A DNA stretch of 64,000 nt, from NCBI GenBank assembly GCA_964423645.1, contig CAYRFE010000013.1, forward strand, positions 31,138-95,137. Reading direction: 5' to 3'. The stretch's first letter is position 1; the number at the start of each line of letters is the position of its first letter. Both the position numbers and the translations under genes were made by a program. Positions 1-9,600 of this stretch are shown one piece after another. The notes below the pieces were generated by a model, which was not told the origin of the DNA, made no database searches, and was given only the letters and a program-made list of their open reading frames with translations. This stretch comes from CAYRFE01 sp964423645 [NCBI: uncultured bacterium]. Lineage in GTDB: Bacteria > Macinerneyibacteriota > Macinerneyibacteria > Macinerneyibacteriales.

Positions 1-2
1 TA

Positions 3-128
3 CTGCTTCACATATTTGCAGAGAAAAATCCGTTAAACGGCTTCGAGAAAGTTTTCCCCGATCTGAAAGATGTCTATTTCACGGCAGTAAAAGAACTACC
101 TGTTCGTGCTCACGAAGGAGGTATGTGA
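3..128 (+). CDS. C-terminal end of an ABC transporter ATP-binding protein (partial)
   Basis: An open frame enters from the left edge and ends at TGA 126-128. It reads as about 41 residues, including the stretch FPDLKDVYFTAVKEL. This resembles the end of ABC-2-type ATPases, where a '(S)LEDVYF' motif follows the nucleotide-binding domain. The stop overlaps the ATG of the next gene (TGATG), and that gene encodes ABC-2-type membrane segments, so an ATPase/permease pair is the simplest reading. No Walker motif is visible because the gene is cut by the window edge, so the identity is inferred from the tail and its neighbour. Confidence 0.6.
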   Translation: MLHIFAEKNPLNGFEKVFPDLKDVYFTAVKELPVRAHEGGM

Positions 129-3100
129 TGATAAGATTAGTACTGTTGCATTTTCTCAAAGAGCGTTTCCGACAATTTTCCACCTATTTTTTATTTACAC
201 TATTTTTTGCATTATCGTTGACTTGTTTTCTGCTGACCTATCATAAAGGCGGTCCTCTTTATAAAACTCTGAGCGCCGGGATGAATGAAATAAAAGTAAA
301 TGCTCCCTTTATTGTATATTTCCTCACTGCAATCGTCTTTCAGTATTGTATTCTTCTGACAGTCTACTTTTTCGGACGATTGGGATTACGTGATTTCCAT
401 CATAACACTTATCAACTCGTGTTTACAACTCCCGTAAAAAAATCAACGTACATTACCGCAAATCTAATCAGTGAAATCTTACGTCATCTTTTCATTTTTT
501 CAGGAATTGGTTTCGGAGCCTGTATTGCGACATCATTCTATTCGACCTCACCGATGACTGCACATATCACCGGTAGCTTTATACTGCCGTATATCACAAA
601 TATTATTCCAAATTTAGTGATTTTCGGAGTTTTCTCATATCTCTTGACGTTATTTACCCGAAAATTGTTTCCTGTATATCTTATTACAACATCAAGTATT
701 ATCCTGAAAATATTCGCCGGTATAACGACGCAACTCGAATCAACTGTTCTCTCAATTTTTTTGGATCCTTTTGGGATATCTGCACTGAGCAGTGTAATTA
801 AAACATGGTCGATTACAGAAAAAAATACTTTTGTTATAGCATTACAGAATGAAATAGTGCTTAACCGTCTATTCTGGCTTCTTATAACGGCAACATTTGC
901 ATACATTATTCTGAAAAAAATTAATTTGTCGTGTTCTGAAGATTTTTCTAAAAAATCGAGCCCCACCCCTATTCCGTGCTTTACCCATTGTGAACCTCAG
1001 AAGGATTATTCATCAAAAAGCTTTTTACATACAGTATTACAAATCGCACGTCAGGATTTCCGTTATCTCTGTAAAAACAGGTTTTTTATCATGATTACTT
1101 CACTTGCGACACTTATACTATTGATTGTTGGTTATAAATATGTAGGAATTGTTCGAAATACACAAACCTATCCCGTAACCTACGAAATACTGAAAATTTC
1201 TGAAAACATATTCATTATGTTTGTATTTATGATCATCGCTTTCACAACGGCTGAATCAGTATGGCGCGATCGAGACCTAAAATCATATCTATATCTTGAC
1301 ACGCTTCCTACACGAAATTCAGCATGGATGATCGGAAAACTCATATCGGTCTCAACAATTGTGTTCGTATTGATGACACTTTTTATGATAATCGGGATTG
1401 TGATTCAAACACTCCATGGTTATTTTAAATATGACTTCGGTCAATATCTTATAACACTTTTTCTTATTCGCTGGGTTCAATTTTCATTGATTGCAATTGT
1501 CAGTCTCATTCTACAAGTCATTGCACCAAAAAAATACATCGGCTATATAATGGTTATCATTTTTTACGCTATGCCTGATATCATATATGATTTCATTTCA
1601 CAACATAATCTTGCTATTTTTGCCAACATTATGTCGATTATCTATTCGGACATGAATGGATTCGATGTATACTTAACACGATCATTACTTTTTAACGGAT
1701 ATTGGGCAGGTATTTCTGTGCTATTTATAAGTATCGGCATCGGTTGTTGGAAAAACGGATATCTTCTCACATTACGCTATCGTTTTTCATCATTTATGGC
1801 GAATATGAATAGAAATATTACGTTCGGTGCGTTGGTCGGGTTACTCTTCATTGGAATATTCGGCACTACCGCATACTACACTACGACAAAAACCAATCTT
1901 TTCATAAACGATACAGCGATAGAGGAAAATGCTGTCAACTATGAAAAAACGTATAAATCTTATTGTATGGTTCCACATCCGAAAATAACAAAAATAGTAT
2001 TAGATACTGATTTATATCCTTCAAAACGCTACTGCACCGTACAGGGAACCCTTACCCTTGAAAACACGACAACTGAACCGATAACCGAGATATTTCTTGA
2101 GTTCCCGGATGGCGCAAAAAGTGTTTCTGTGTCTATGGGCACATCTGCTCATTTGAAAATCGATGACATTTCATACAATATCAAAATATTTTCTCTTCTG
2201 CAAACATTACAACCTCAGGATTCCCTTGAAATATCGTACTCTTTTCGTCGTGAAAATTTCGGAATTAAAAATAGCGGACATGACCGAGATATAATTCCCA
2301 ACGGTTCTTTTTTATATTATTTCGATCTTATACCGGGCGTTGGTTATGATGCGAATCGACATAAAGAAATAACTGATACTGCTAAACGTGCACAATACGG
2401 ATTACCACCTCATCAACAATATAGCAATAATCCTGATACTGCACGTATGCACGCTATGATTTGCAAAGATGCGGATTATGTTACTCTGCAAATAACTGTT
2501 GGAACAGAAAACGATCAGACCACGATCGCTCCGGGGACCTGCAGAAAACAATGGAAGGAAAACAATCGCACTTACACGAGATACGTATCCGATCAGCCGA
2601 TTTTAAAATATTTCGCTATTTTCTCGGGTCGATATAATGTTGCCAAAGATACGTGGCAATCGCTTCCTGTTGAAGTATATTATCATCCCGAACATACATA
2701 TAATATCGGAATTATGATGGAGGCTATTAAAAACTCATTAACCTATTGTACTGCGAACTTCTCAGATTTTCCGTATGGGAAAATCCAGATTGTTGAATTT
2801 CCGCGCTACGAAATATATGCCGAATCATTTCCGGGGGTAATTCCGATATCTGAAGGATTTGGATTTATAGCTCGCTTTAAACCGGATAGCGTTGAATACG
2901 TCTATAGAACTATAGCACACGAAATCGGACATCAATGGTGGGCACATATTGTCACATGCGCAAATTACCCGGGACATCAGATGTTAACGGAAATGTTGGC
3001 GCAATATACGGCAGTGGCACTGATGAAAAAACGTTATTCAGTGCACGCGTTTGATACAACCTTGAAAAACACCGTGAAGGATTATTTCAAAGGAAGACGC

Positions 3101-3703
3101 CGCGCTACAGAATATGAACCGTCGATGATGAAAACAACACCGGAACATCCGTATGTCCATTATGAAAAATCCATCATTATTATGAACGCCTTGCAAGAAT
3201 ATATCGGAGAAAAGACATGTAATAATGCACTCCGAAACTACTGTAGAAATTTTGCCACAACAAAAGCACCGTTCGCACTTTCATCTGATTTATATAAGGA
3301 ATTCGAAGCGGTCACTCCTACCGAGTTTCATTATCTTCTGAATGAATGGCTTAACAATGTTACGCTTTACAGTATTACGGTTACCAATTCATCATACGTT
3401 GCGGTCGATAAAAATAGTTATGTAGTATCATTATCGTATTCTTTAGAGAAGTTTTCTTTTTCTAATAACGGCGAAAGTACCCGGCTTGAAACCGATACTC
3501 ACGTGCAGATATCGATTTACGATAAAAACGGGAAAGAATATAAAATGATCAAGCTCCTGAAAAATAACACCGGGACAATAGAAATTCCTGTCGATTTCAA
3601 GCCTGAATCTGCCGGGCTCAATACTCATTATCTCCTTATTGAAAAAGACTATAACGATAATACGGTTAAATGCGTAAAAACTGATAAAAACATTTCTATT
3701 TAA
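128..3703 (+). CDS. ABC-2 type permease fused to M1-family aminopeptidase
   Basis: This 1191-residue protein has two parts. Residues 1 to about 590 hold two blocks of hydrophobic segments in the ABC-2 permease style. The rest is an extracytoplasmic M1 metallopeptidase domain with the zinc motif HEIGHQWW at about residue 931. A Glu follows 19 residues after the motif, one residue longer than classical M1 enzymes, as I recall for ABC-fused homologues. I chose ATG 128 over GTG 125 because the ribosome binding site AAGGAGGT (115-122) then lies 5 nt upstream. It is coupled to the preceding ATPase fragment, so the pair probably forms an exporter whose permease carries a peptidase outside the membrane. 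The substrate is unknown. The terminal TAA lies inside the flanking repeat. Confidence 0.85.
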   Translation: MIRLVLLHFLKERFRQFSTYFLFTLFFALSLTCFLLTYHKGGPLYKTLSAGMNEIKVNAPFIVYFLTAIVFQYCILLTVYFFGRLGLRDFHHNTYQLVFTTPVKKSTYITANLISEILRHLFIFSGIGFGACIATSFYSTSPMTAHITGSFILPYITNIIPNLVIFGVFSYLLTLFTRKLFPVYLITTSSIILKIFAGITTQLESTVLSIFLDPFGISALSSVIKTWSITEKNTFVIALQNEIVLNRLFWLLITATFAYIILKKINLSCSEDFSKKSSPTPIPCFTHCEPQKDYSSKSFLHTVLQIARQDFRYLCKNRFFIMITSLATLILLIVGYKYVGIVRNTQTYPVTYEILKISENIFIMFVFMIIAFTTAESVWRDRDLKSYLYLDTLPTRNSAWMIGKLISVSTIVFVLMTLFMIIGIVIQTLHGYFKYDFGQYLITLFLIRWVQFSLIAIVSLILQVIAPKKYIGYIMVIIFYAMPDIIYDFISQHNLAIFANIMSIIYSDMNGFDVYLTRSLLFNGYWAGISVLFISIGIGCWKNGYLLTLRYRFSSFMANMNRNITFGALVGLLFIGIFGTTAYYTTTKTNLFINDTAIEENAVNYEKTYKSYCMVPHPKITKIVLDTDLYPSKRYCTVQGTLTLENTTTEPITEIFLEFPDGAKSVSVSMGTSAHLKIDDISYNIKIFSLLQTLQPQDSLEISYSFRRENFGIKNSGHDRDIIPNGSFLYYFDLIPGVGYDANRHKEITDTAKRAQYGLPPHQQYSNNPDTARMHAMICKDADYVTLQITVGTENDQTTIAPGTCRKQWKENNRTYTRYVSDQPILKYFAIFSGRYNVAKDTWQSLPVEVYYHPEHTYNIGIMMEAIKNSLTYCTANFSDFPYGKIQIVEFPRYEIYAESFPGVIPISEGFGFIARFKPDSVEYVYRTIAHEIGHQWWAHIVTCANYPGHQMLTEMLAQYTAVALMKKRYSVHAFDTTLKNTVKDYFKGRRRATEYEPSMMKTTPEHPYVHYEKSIIIMNALQEYIGEKTCNNALRNYCRNFATTKAPFALSSDLYKEFEAVTPTEFHYLLNEWLNNVTLYSITVTNSSYVAVDKNSYVVSLSYSLEKFSFSNNGESTRLETDTHVQISIYDKNGKEYKMIKLLKNNTGTIEIPVDFKPESAGLNTHYLLIEKDYNDNTVKCVKTDKNISI

Positions 3704-3901
3704 TCTAAATGGGTCAAATTCCCCGAAGCTTGCTTCGGCTTTGCTATTATAGTTTTGTTATTATAAGGGGTGTGGGGACGAAGTCCCCACTATATTAGAA
3801 ATTAAGCCCCTCCCAAATTCAAAGGGAGGGGTTTGGGGTGGGCAAACAAATATAGTATTTTTTGGGGAGATACCCCGTAGCTTGCTGCGGGGTAGTTCAT
3901 T
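3698..3901 (-). repeat. Left arm of a 204-bp inverted repeat; dispersed hairpin repeat, copy 1
   Basis: These 204 bases are the reverse complement of 12355-12558 with 4 mismatches by eye. The unit contains several self-complementary blocks: CCCCGAAGC/GCTTCGG, GTGGGGAC/GTCCCCAC, AAGCCCCTCCC/GGGAGGGG, and TACCCCG/CGGGGTA. It begins inside the final codon of the preceding gene and ends about 70 bp before the stop of the ankyrin gene. Short open frames inside it are shadows of the hairpins. Confidence 0.9.
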
Positions 3902-3970
3902 CATTGATCCCATAATCGAATAATACATCCCCTCCTCAAGAATAATGAAGAGGGGATGCTGACGCAATGA

Positions 3971-6214
3971 TCACTTCGTCGAACTGAAAAGTATACGATC
4001 TCCATTGCCAACAGGCAGGAAATACGGTGTTTTTATCTTTTTTTCTTTCACTGACGTAATAAATGGTTCAAAAGATGCAGGATTACCGTGCATCGGCACG
4101 ATCAAAGCCGGATTCAATTTATTGATCGTATAGAAATCACCGATCTTCACCGCTTCCACATCACCGAAATTACATCCCGTAACCGGCAAGAATGCGATAT
4201 CGATCTTTTTATTGAGCGAAGCAATAAAATCGATCTCCGGACAATAATTACCACTCAGGTCACGATTGCGGTTTGCATGATCGCCGGAATGAAAAAGAAC
4301 AACTCCGTCTGTATCGGCAACAAATCCGACGCCTGAATCATTTGAAAAAATTGCCGTAACATTGATCGTGCCTACATTTTTAGTTTCTCTCGGCATAATC
4401 TTCGTATAGGTCACTTTTGCATTCGGATCATCGAAACCGAACACATACGTGATATTTTTAACGACATCTTTCCATGAATTGATAACCTGCGAATAATGGT
4501 CTCCATGTGAGTGCGAAACAAAAACGGTGACCGTGAGATCCTTCAATTCTTCAGGATTGATCCCTCCGTTAAATAATGATTTCAAGTCAGCCCCGCGTGT
4601 TCCCTCGGTGTAATCAAATATCATAAGGTTGTTCTTGGTCTTTACTGCAAAGCCGCTGTGCCCTAAAAACCACACAACAGCTTCGCCGTTATTGAGGATG
4701 TGCTTTTCAATTTTTTCTTTCTTTTTATCACGATCATTCGTTTTCGATTTATACGTAACGAGCGTTGATTTGACCGTTTCATTGTTAAAATAGTCGGCGT
4801 AATAATACGGCGTATGCTTTGTGTTGTCCTTCACGGTCACATCGCTACCGTTTTGCAGTAATAAGGCGACGATATCACCATACCCTTTTGCTGCCGCGAT
4901 ATGTAGCGGCAATTGCCCTAAATTGTTCTTTGCATTGACGGTAACCTTTTTGTCGATCAAAAGTTTAACGATCTCTAAACTCCCCTGTTCTACGGCAATG
5001 TGCAACGGCGTGTTCATCCGACCGTTCACAGTATCAGTTTTTATGCCGCGGTCGATCAAAACTTTTGCAATATCGGGTTTATTCCGATAGATCGTATTGA
5101 CCAATGCGGTATCGCCCAGTGTGTCAACAGCGTTGATATCTGCTCCTTTTTCAAGTAAATAATTTGTCAATTCCACATTGGTAAGCGCTGCCATATGAAG
5201 GGGAATTCGTGTTTCTGTCGCACAAGTAGTCCCATCCTTGCACAAACCGGGATTCACAACAGCACCGCTCTCGATCAACAATTTAACGGTCGCAAACTTG
5301 TTATTGATCACTGCCAACGATAGGATTGACTCATTATCACTGTTGATAGCATTCACATCCGCTCCGTTATCAAGTAAAAAAGTCGCCATTTCCGGAGACC
5401 CGAATCCTGCAATGATGTGCAGCATCGTATTATTGTCGGGACCGAATTTTTCATTAACAGAAATTCCGTTTGCTAAATAATACGAAAGAATATCTTGTTT
5501 ACTCCACAATCCGGAAGTCACGGCAGGTATCATACTCCATGTATCCAATGCACGGATATCAAATCCTTTTGAGACTAAATATTTGACCATATCCACCGTA
5601 CCGGTTGACGCATGATGAAGCATGGTGTTGCCTTGTGTATCAAGAGCATTCGGATCCAAACCTTTGGAAGCAATAAATTCATACATAGGAATACTTCCGC
5701 TTCCGGCAGCAAAATGAAGCAATGTGGCATTTCTGTTTGACAGTTCGGTATACTTTTCGCCATGTGCTATTAATAATTCTACAAGCGGTATATTTCCACT
5801 GTCTACGGCGTATTGGATCGGATATAAGCTGAATGCATTCATTTCGCGTAATGATGCGCCCTTTTGCAACAGCAAGTCCGTCATTTCTTTTTTTCCGAAC
5901 ATTGTCGTCGCATGAATCGGTTTACTGCGGCGATTATTCATGGCATTGATATCAGCACCTGCATCAAGTAATAGTTTGAAAATCCCGTCATCGCTGAATT
6001 GTGCTGCGACGTGAAGAACCGAGTCATTGTTTTGAGTTTTCAAGAAAATCAAATTTTTATCTTCTTTAAGAAGTTTCTTCACATGTGCGCTATTTTTATC
6101 CCGAATCGCAGTCACCAATGCGGCCTCTTTCGGATTAGTGGTCATTGGAGCTTGCGCACCACACACCGCCATTGTTACCAATACAGTCAGCACTACGCTC
6201 AACAACGCTTTCAT
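3971..6214 (-). CDS. Secreted ankyrin-repeat protein with C-terminal metallo-beta-lactamase-fold domain
   Basis: The protein has 747 residues. A signal peptide comes first (MKALLSVVLTVLVTMAVCGA, probable cleavage after AQA). About 13 ankyrin repeats follow (about 60-490), with clear motifs such as TPLHIAVEQGSLEIVKLL. A metallo-beta-lactamase-fold domain covers about 512-747, with the zinc motif HSHGDH at about 568, then HSGDH and PMHG, resembling UlaG-like hydrolases. I chose the second ATG because GGGAGG sits 7 nt upstream, while the earlier ATG abuts it. The gene stands alone, divergent from the macroglobulin gene. The product is probably periplasmic or exported; its substrate cannot be read from the sequence. 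Ankyrin repeats joined to this fold in a secreted protein are unusual. Confidence 0.88.
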   Translation of the reverse strand: MKALLSVVLTVLVTMAVCGAQAPMTTNPKEAALVTAIRDKNSAHVKKLLKEDKNLIFLKTQNNDSVLHVAAQFSDDGIFKLLLDAGADINAMNNRRSKPIHATTMFGKKEMTDLLLQKGASLREMNAFSLYPIQYAVDSGNIPLVELLIAHGEKYTELSNRNATLLHFAAGSGSIPMYEFIASKGLDPNALDTQGNTMLHHASTGTVDMVKYLVSKGFDIRALDTWSMIPAVTSGLWSKQDILSYYLANGISVNEKFGPDNNTMLHIIAGFGSPEMATFLLDNGADVNAINSDNESILSLAVINNKFATVKLLIESGAVVNPGLCKDGTTCATETRIPLHMAALTNVELTNYLLEKGADINAVDTLGDTALVNTIYRNKPDIAKVLIDRGIKTDTVNGRMNTPLHIAVEQGSLEIVKLLIDKKVTVNAKNNLGQLPLHIAAAKGYGDIVALLLQNGSDVTVKDNTKHTPYYYADYFNNETVKSTLVTYKSKTNDRDKKKEKIEKHILNNGEAVVWFLGHSGFAVKTKNNLMIFDYTEGTRGADLKSLFNGGINPEELKDLTVTVFVSHSHGDHYSQVINSWKDVVKNITYVFGFDDPNAKVTYTKIMPRETKNVGTINVTAIFSNDSGVGFVADTDGVVLFHSGDHANRNRDLSGNYCPEIDFIASLNKKIDIAFLPVTGCNFGDVEAVKIGDFYTINKLNPALIVPMHGNPASFEPFITSVKEKKIKTPYFLPVGNGDRILFSSTK

Positions 6215-6613
6215 AGTCATCCTCCCTTGAGTTTAAAAACACTTTAACAACAGTATCTGACATATTCACTTTCAATGCAATATATAATATACGTTTCGTT
6301 CGTATATATGTTGCAAAAGAAATACCATGCCTCTGTTTTTCGCATAAACACAACGCCTGTTTGTTACATCCTATTTGCTTCAGACGTTTTCGTTACAAAG
6401 AGTAACAAAAAAAACATCACAAATCAATTAAACTTTAGTTTATTCGATGCTTCTGCTCTGTGCAGTGGAATGTCTGTCGAATCATATACCGAAAAATAAA
6501 ATTACACGACAATACGAATGCAATAAAGTGAGTGTTCATGACAATGTTTTTTGGTTGAAATCTTATCTCTTTGGGTATACACTACACATCTGTAATCATA
6601 CAAGGAGGAATCT
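6215..6613. other. Divergent intergenic region between the ankyrin and macroglobulin genes
   Basis: This stretch of about 400 bp separates two divergently transcribed genes and is AT-rich. It holds a plausible plus-strand promoter (listed separately). On the minus strand, TTGCAT followed 17 nt later by GATACT, near 6250-6280, is a weak candidate for the ankyrin gene. I see no convincing gene, RNA or repeat here. Confidence 0.5.
6555..6583 (+). promoter_or_regulatory. Probable sigma-70-type promoter for the macroglobulin gene
   Basis: TTGAAA (6555-6560), a 17-nt spacer and TACACT (6578-6583) lie 30 nt upstream of the start codon. A strong ribosome binding site, AAGGAGG, lies at 6602-6608. Confidence 0.5.
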
Positions 6614-9600
6614 ATGAAACGTTCATTTTTTGCGGTTCTGTCTGTACTCATTGCGGTTGTATTCATTTCTTTTACGCTTTCATCCTGTAAAGAAACCGAA
6701 AAACGCACACCTATCGTGTATACCACTGACATTGCGCAAATCATTGCACAATCGACGGCAGGTTTGATCCGTGCCAATGATACCATAATCGTCAAATTTG
6801 TTGACCCGATGGTAGGCAAAAACGATATCGGTATCGAACTGAAAAACAATCCGTTTTCTTTTGAACCGTCAATCTCCGGGAAAACACAATGGAAAGATGA
6901 ACGTACACTTGTTTTTACCCCGGCCAAACCTCTTTCCTATCGCCAGGAATACCGCGGAAAAATGACGATGAAAACACTCTTTTCAAAGTGGCATGAACAA
7001 TCCCCTCAGATTTTTGATTTTGAATTTTCAGTGTCCCCTCCCGAGTTGCTTGAATACTCCGGAGATTTCTATCTAAAAAATCAGGCAGATCCGTCTCTAT
7101 TGGTCTATAAAGCAACGATCACCTTTTCAGAATCATATGACCTTGAAATTATCGAGAAAGCAATTAAACTTACTGCTGACGGTACGAAAATAGCACTTAC
7201 TGTTCAAAAATCAACAAACGGCGAATTTTCATTCACTTCATCTGACATCAAGCGCACCGCAAAACGCAAGGTGTTTGTATTTACCGTTGATAAAAATGAT
7301 CTTGATCTGAGCGAAACATATAAAAACACATTCACACTCGAACCGCTTGGGATTTTTGTACCTACATCCTGGACAATCATTGAAGACCGCGATCACCCGT
7401 CATTTAAAATTCAATTCACTGATGAGATCGATATGGCTCAGGACATAACCGGATTGATACGCATTGAACCTGATATGCCGATCAAAACAAAAATCACCGA
7501 AAAGTCCGTTTATCTCAGCGGAGATTTTGTGTTCGGGCAAAAATATACGATCGTCGTCGATAAAGGGATTCGCTCAAAATGGGGTATTAAGACAAATCAA
7601 AAGTACACCAAAACTATTGACCTCAAAGACATCAAGCCACAATTGACGTTTTCCGGTCACGGCATATTTTTGCCGACAGCGAACGAACAAACGCTTCGTT
7701 TTCAAACAGTCAACGTAAAAAATGCATATATCGAAATCAAAAAGGTTTTTGAAAATAATTTGGGACAATTTCTGCAAACAGAAAATCTTGGTGCGCTACG
7801 CGACCGAAATACCGATTTCAATGATCAGTATGTTGAGCGCGTCGGTGTGGTCGTGTGGTCAAAGAAAGTTGAGATCGGAGCGGAACGAAACCGTTGGTTG
7901 CAACATGAAATCGATCTTAAAGAGTTGTTCAAGAAAAATGATAAAGCATTATATTTGATATCCATTCATTTCAACTCAGACGATATGTTGTATGATCGCA
8001 CCGGAGGCAGTGATGAATATTATGATGATTCTTACTATTCTGATCCTGCAAATGACGGTTATGTGTATCGTCACGGACGAATTTACAAACCGCTTATTCA
8101 AAATGATATCGGGCTGACCTATAAAAAAAGTAGCAATAAACATCTGGTATTTGCGACTGATATCGCCACCGCAAAACCGCAACCGGGAGTAAAAGTTACA
8201 TTATACACCTACCAAAATGAATTGGTTGATTCGGTGACCACCGATGCGAACGGATTCGCGGATTTTTCTGCCGTAACGAAAGACATCTATTATATTATTG
8301 GTGAAAAATCCACTTCACGAGCAGTGATCAAATGTAATGAGATGAGATGGAATTTATCCTCTTTTGATATAGGCGGTGAGAAATTAGATGCGTCCGGTAT
8401 CACGGCGTTTATTTATACCGAACGGGGAGTTTATAGACCGGGAGATCCTATCAATTTCAGCGTTATCGCTCGTCAGAACGGAAAAGCGATCCCCGACGGG
8501 CATCCCGTTACGCTATCGGTCATCAACCCAAAAAACCAAACGGTCTACACGACCACCAATACTGCCGGGAAAAACGGCTTATACGTCATGCCTTTTTCAA
8601 CTCAACAAGAAGATATGACCGGAAACTGGCGTGCGGTCTTTACTATCGGCACCAATACATTTACTCATGAATTGAAGATCGAAACAGTGGTCGCCAACAG
8701 GCTTCGAATCAATATCGAACCCTCCGTACCTGAAATAACTCATGCGGATAAAAAGATTGATATCAAAGTCATGTCGCAATATCTCATGGGTAATCCTGCC
8801 GCAGGATTAGAAACATCAGTGAATGTACGTATTGACCACTTTGAGAAAAAATTTAAAAAGTATCCCGGATTTTTATTTACCAATGCTGCTGAGGTTTTTA
8901 CCGCCTTAGAATCCACATTGATCGATAGTGTCTTGGATGACAACGGTGAACTGACCGCTGAATGGCAGATCCCCGATTTTAATTCACCTCCCTCGGCGCT
9001 AAGTGCCGCATTGGAAACACGTGTGGTCGAGCGTGGCGGACGCGGTGTCGTACGTACCGTATACATGCCGATTAATCCGTACCCGTTTTATGTTGGTATC
9101 GAAAAACCCGAGCCCGGTCGTTCATACGGTACCATCGGCACATCGATGTCATTTCGCGCGATATGCGTGACAACAGACGGAAATGCTGTTTCCGGAAGAC
9201 AACTTACCTACACCATTTACAAGAACTCCTATTCATGGTGGTGGGAATATGATGAATCGTCGAATCGTTCATTGAAATTCAAATCGGATAAAAATACTGA
9301 AAAAGTAACTGAAGGGAAACTCTCTTCTTCGCAGAATCCCGTATCGCTTTCCTATATTCCTGAATATTGGGGAGAGTATTTACTTGAAATTCGCGACTCT
9401 GCAGGTCATACGGCCGGTATGTTTTTCTCGGCATACTATTGGGGAGACAGCGCCGCGGCACGAAAAGGCGCCGATATCATCGCAGTGAAAACCGACAAGA
9501 ACACATATCGCCCCGGTGAAAAAGCTACCGTCTCGTTCCCTGCTCCTGCCGAAGGCACCGTACTGATCTCGGTAGAAAAAGGCAATCGAATTCTGGACGC

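Noticed and set aside
3761-3967. 68-codon minus-strand frame next to the ankyrin gene
   Set aside because: It lies almost wholly inside the hairpin repeat and has no ribosome binding site. The same translated pattern would arise from any copy of the repeat.
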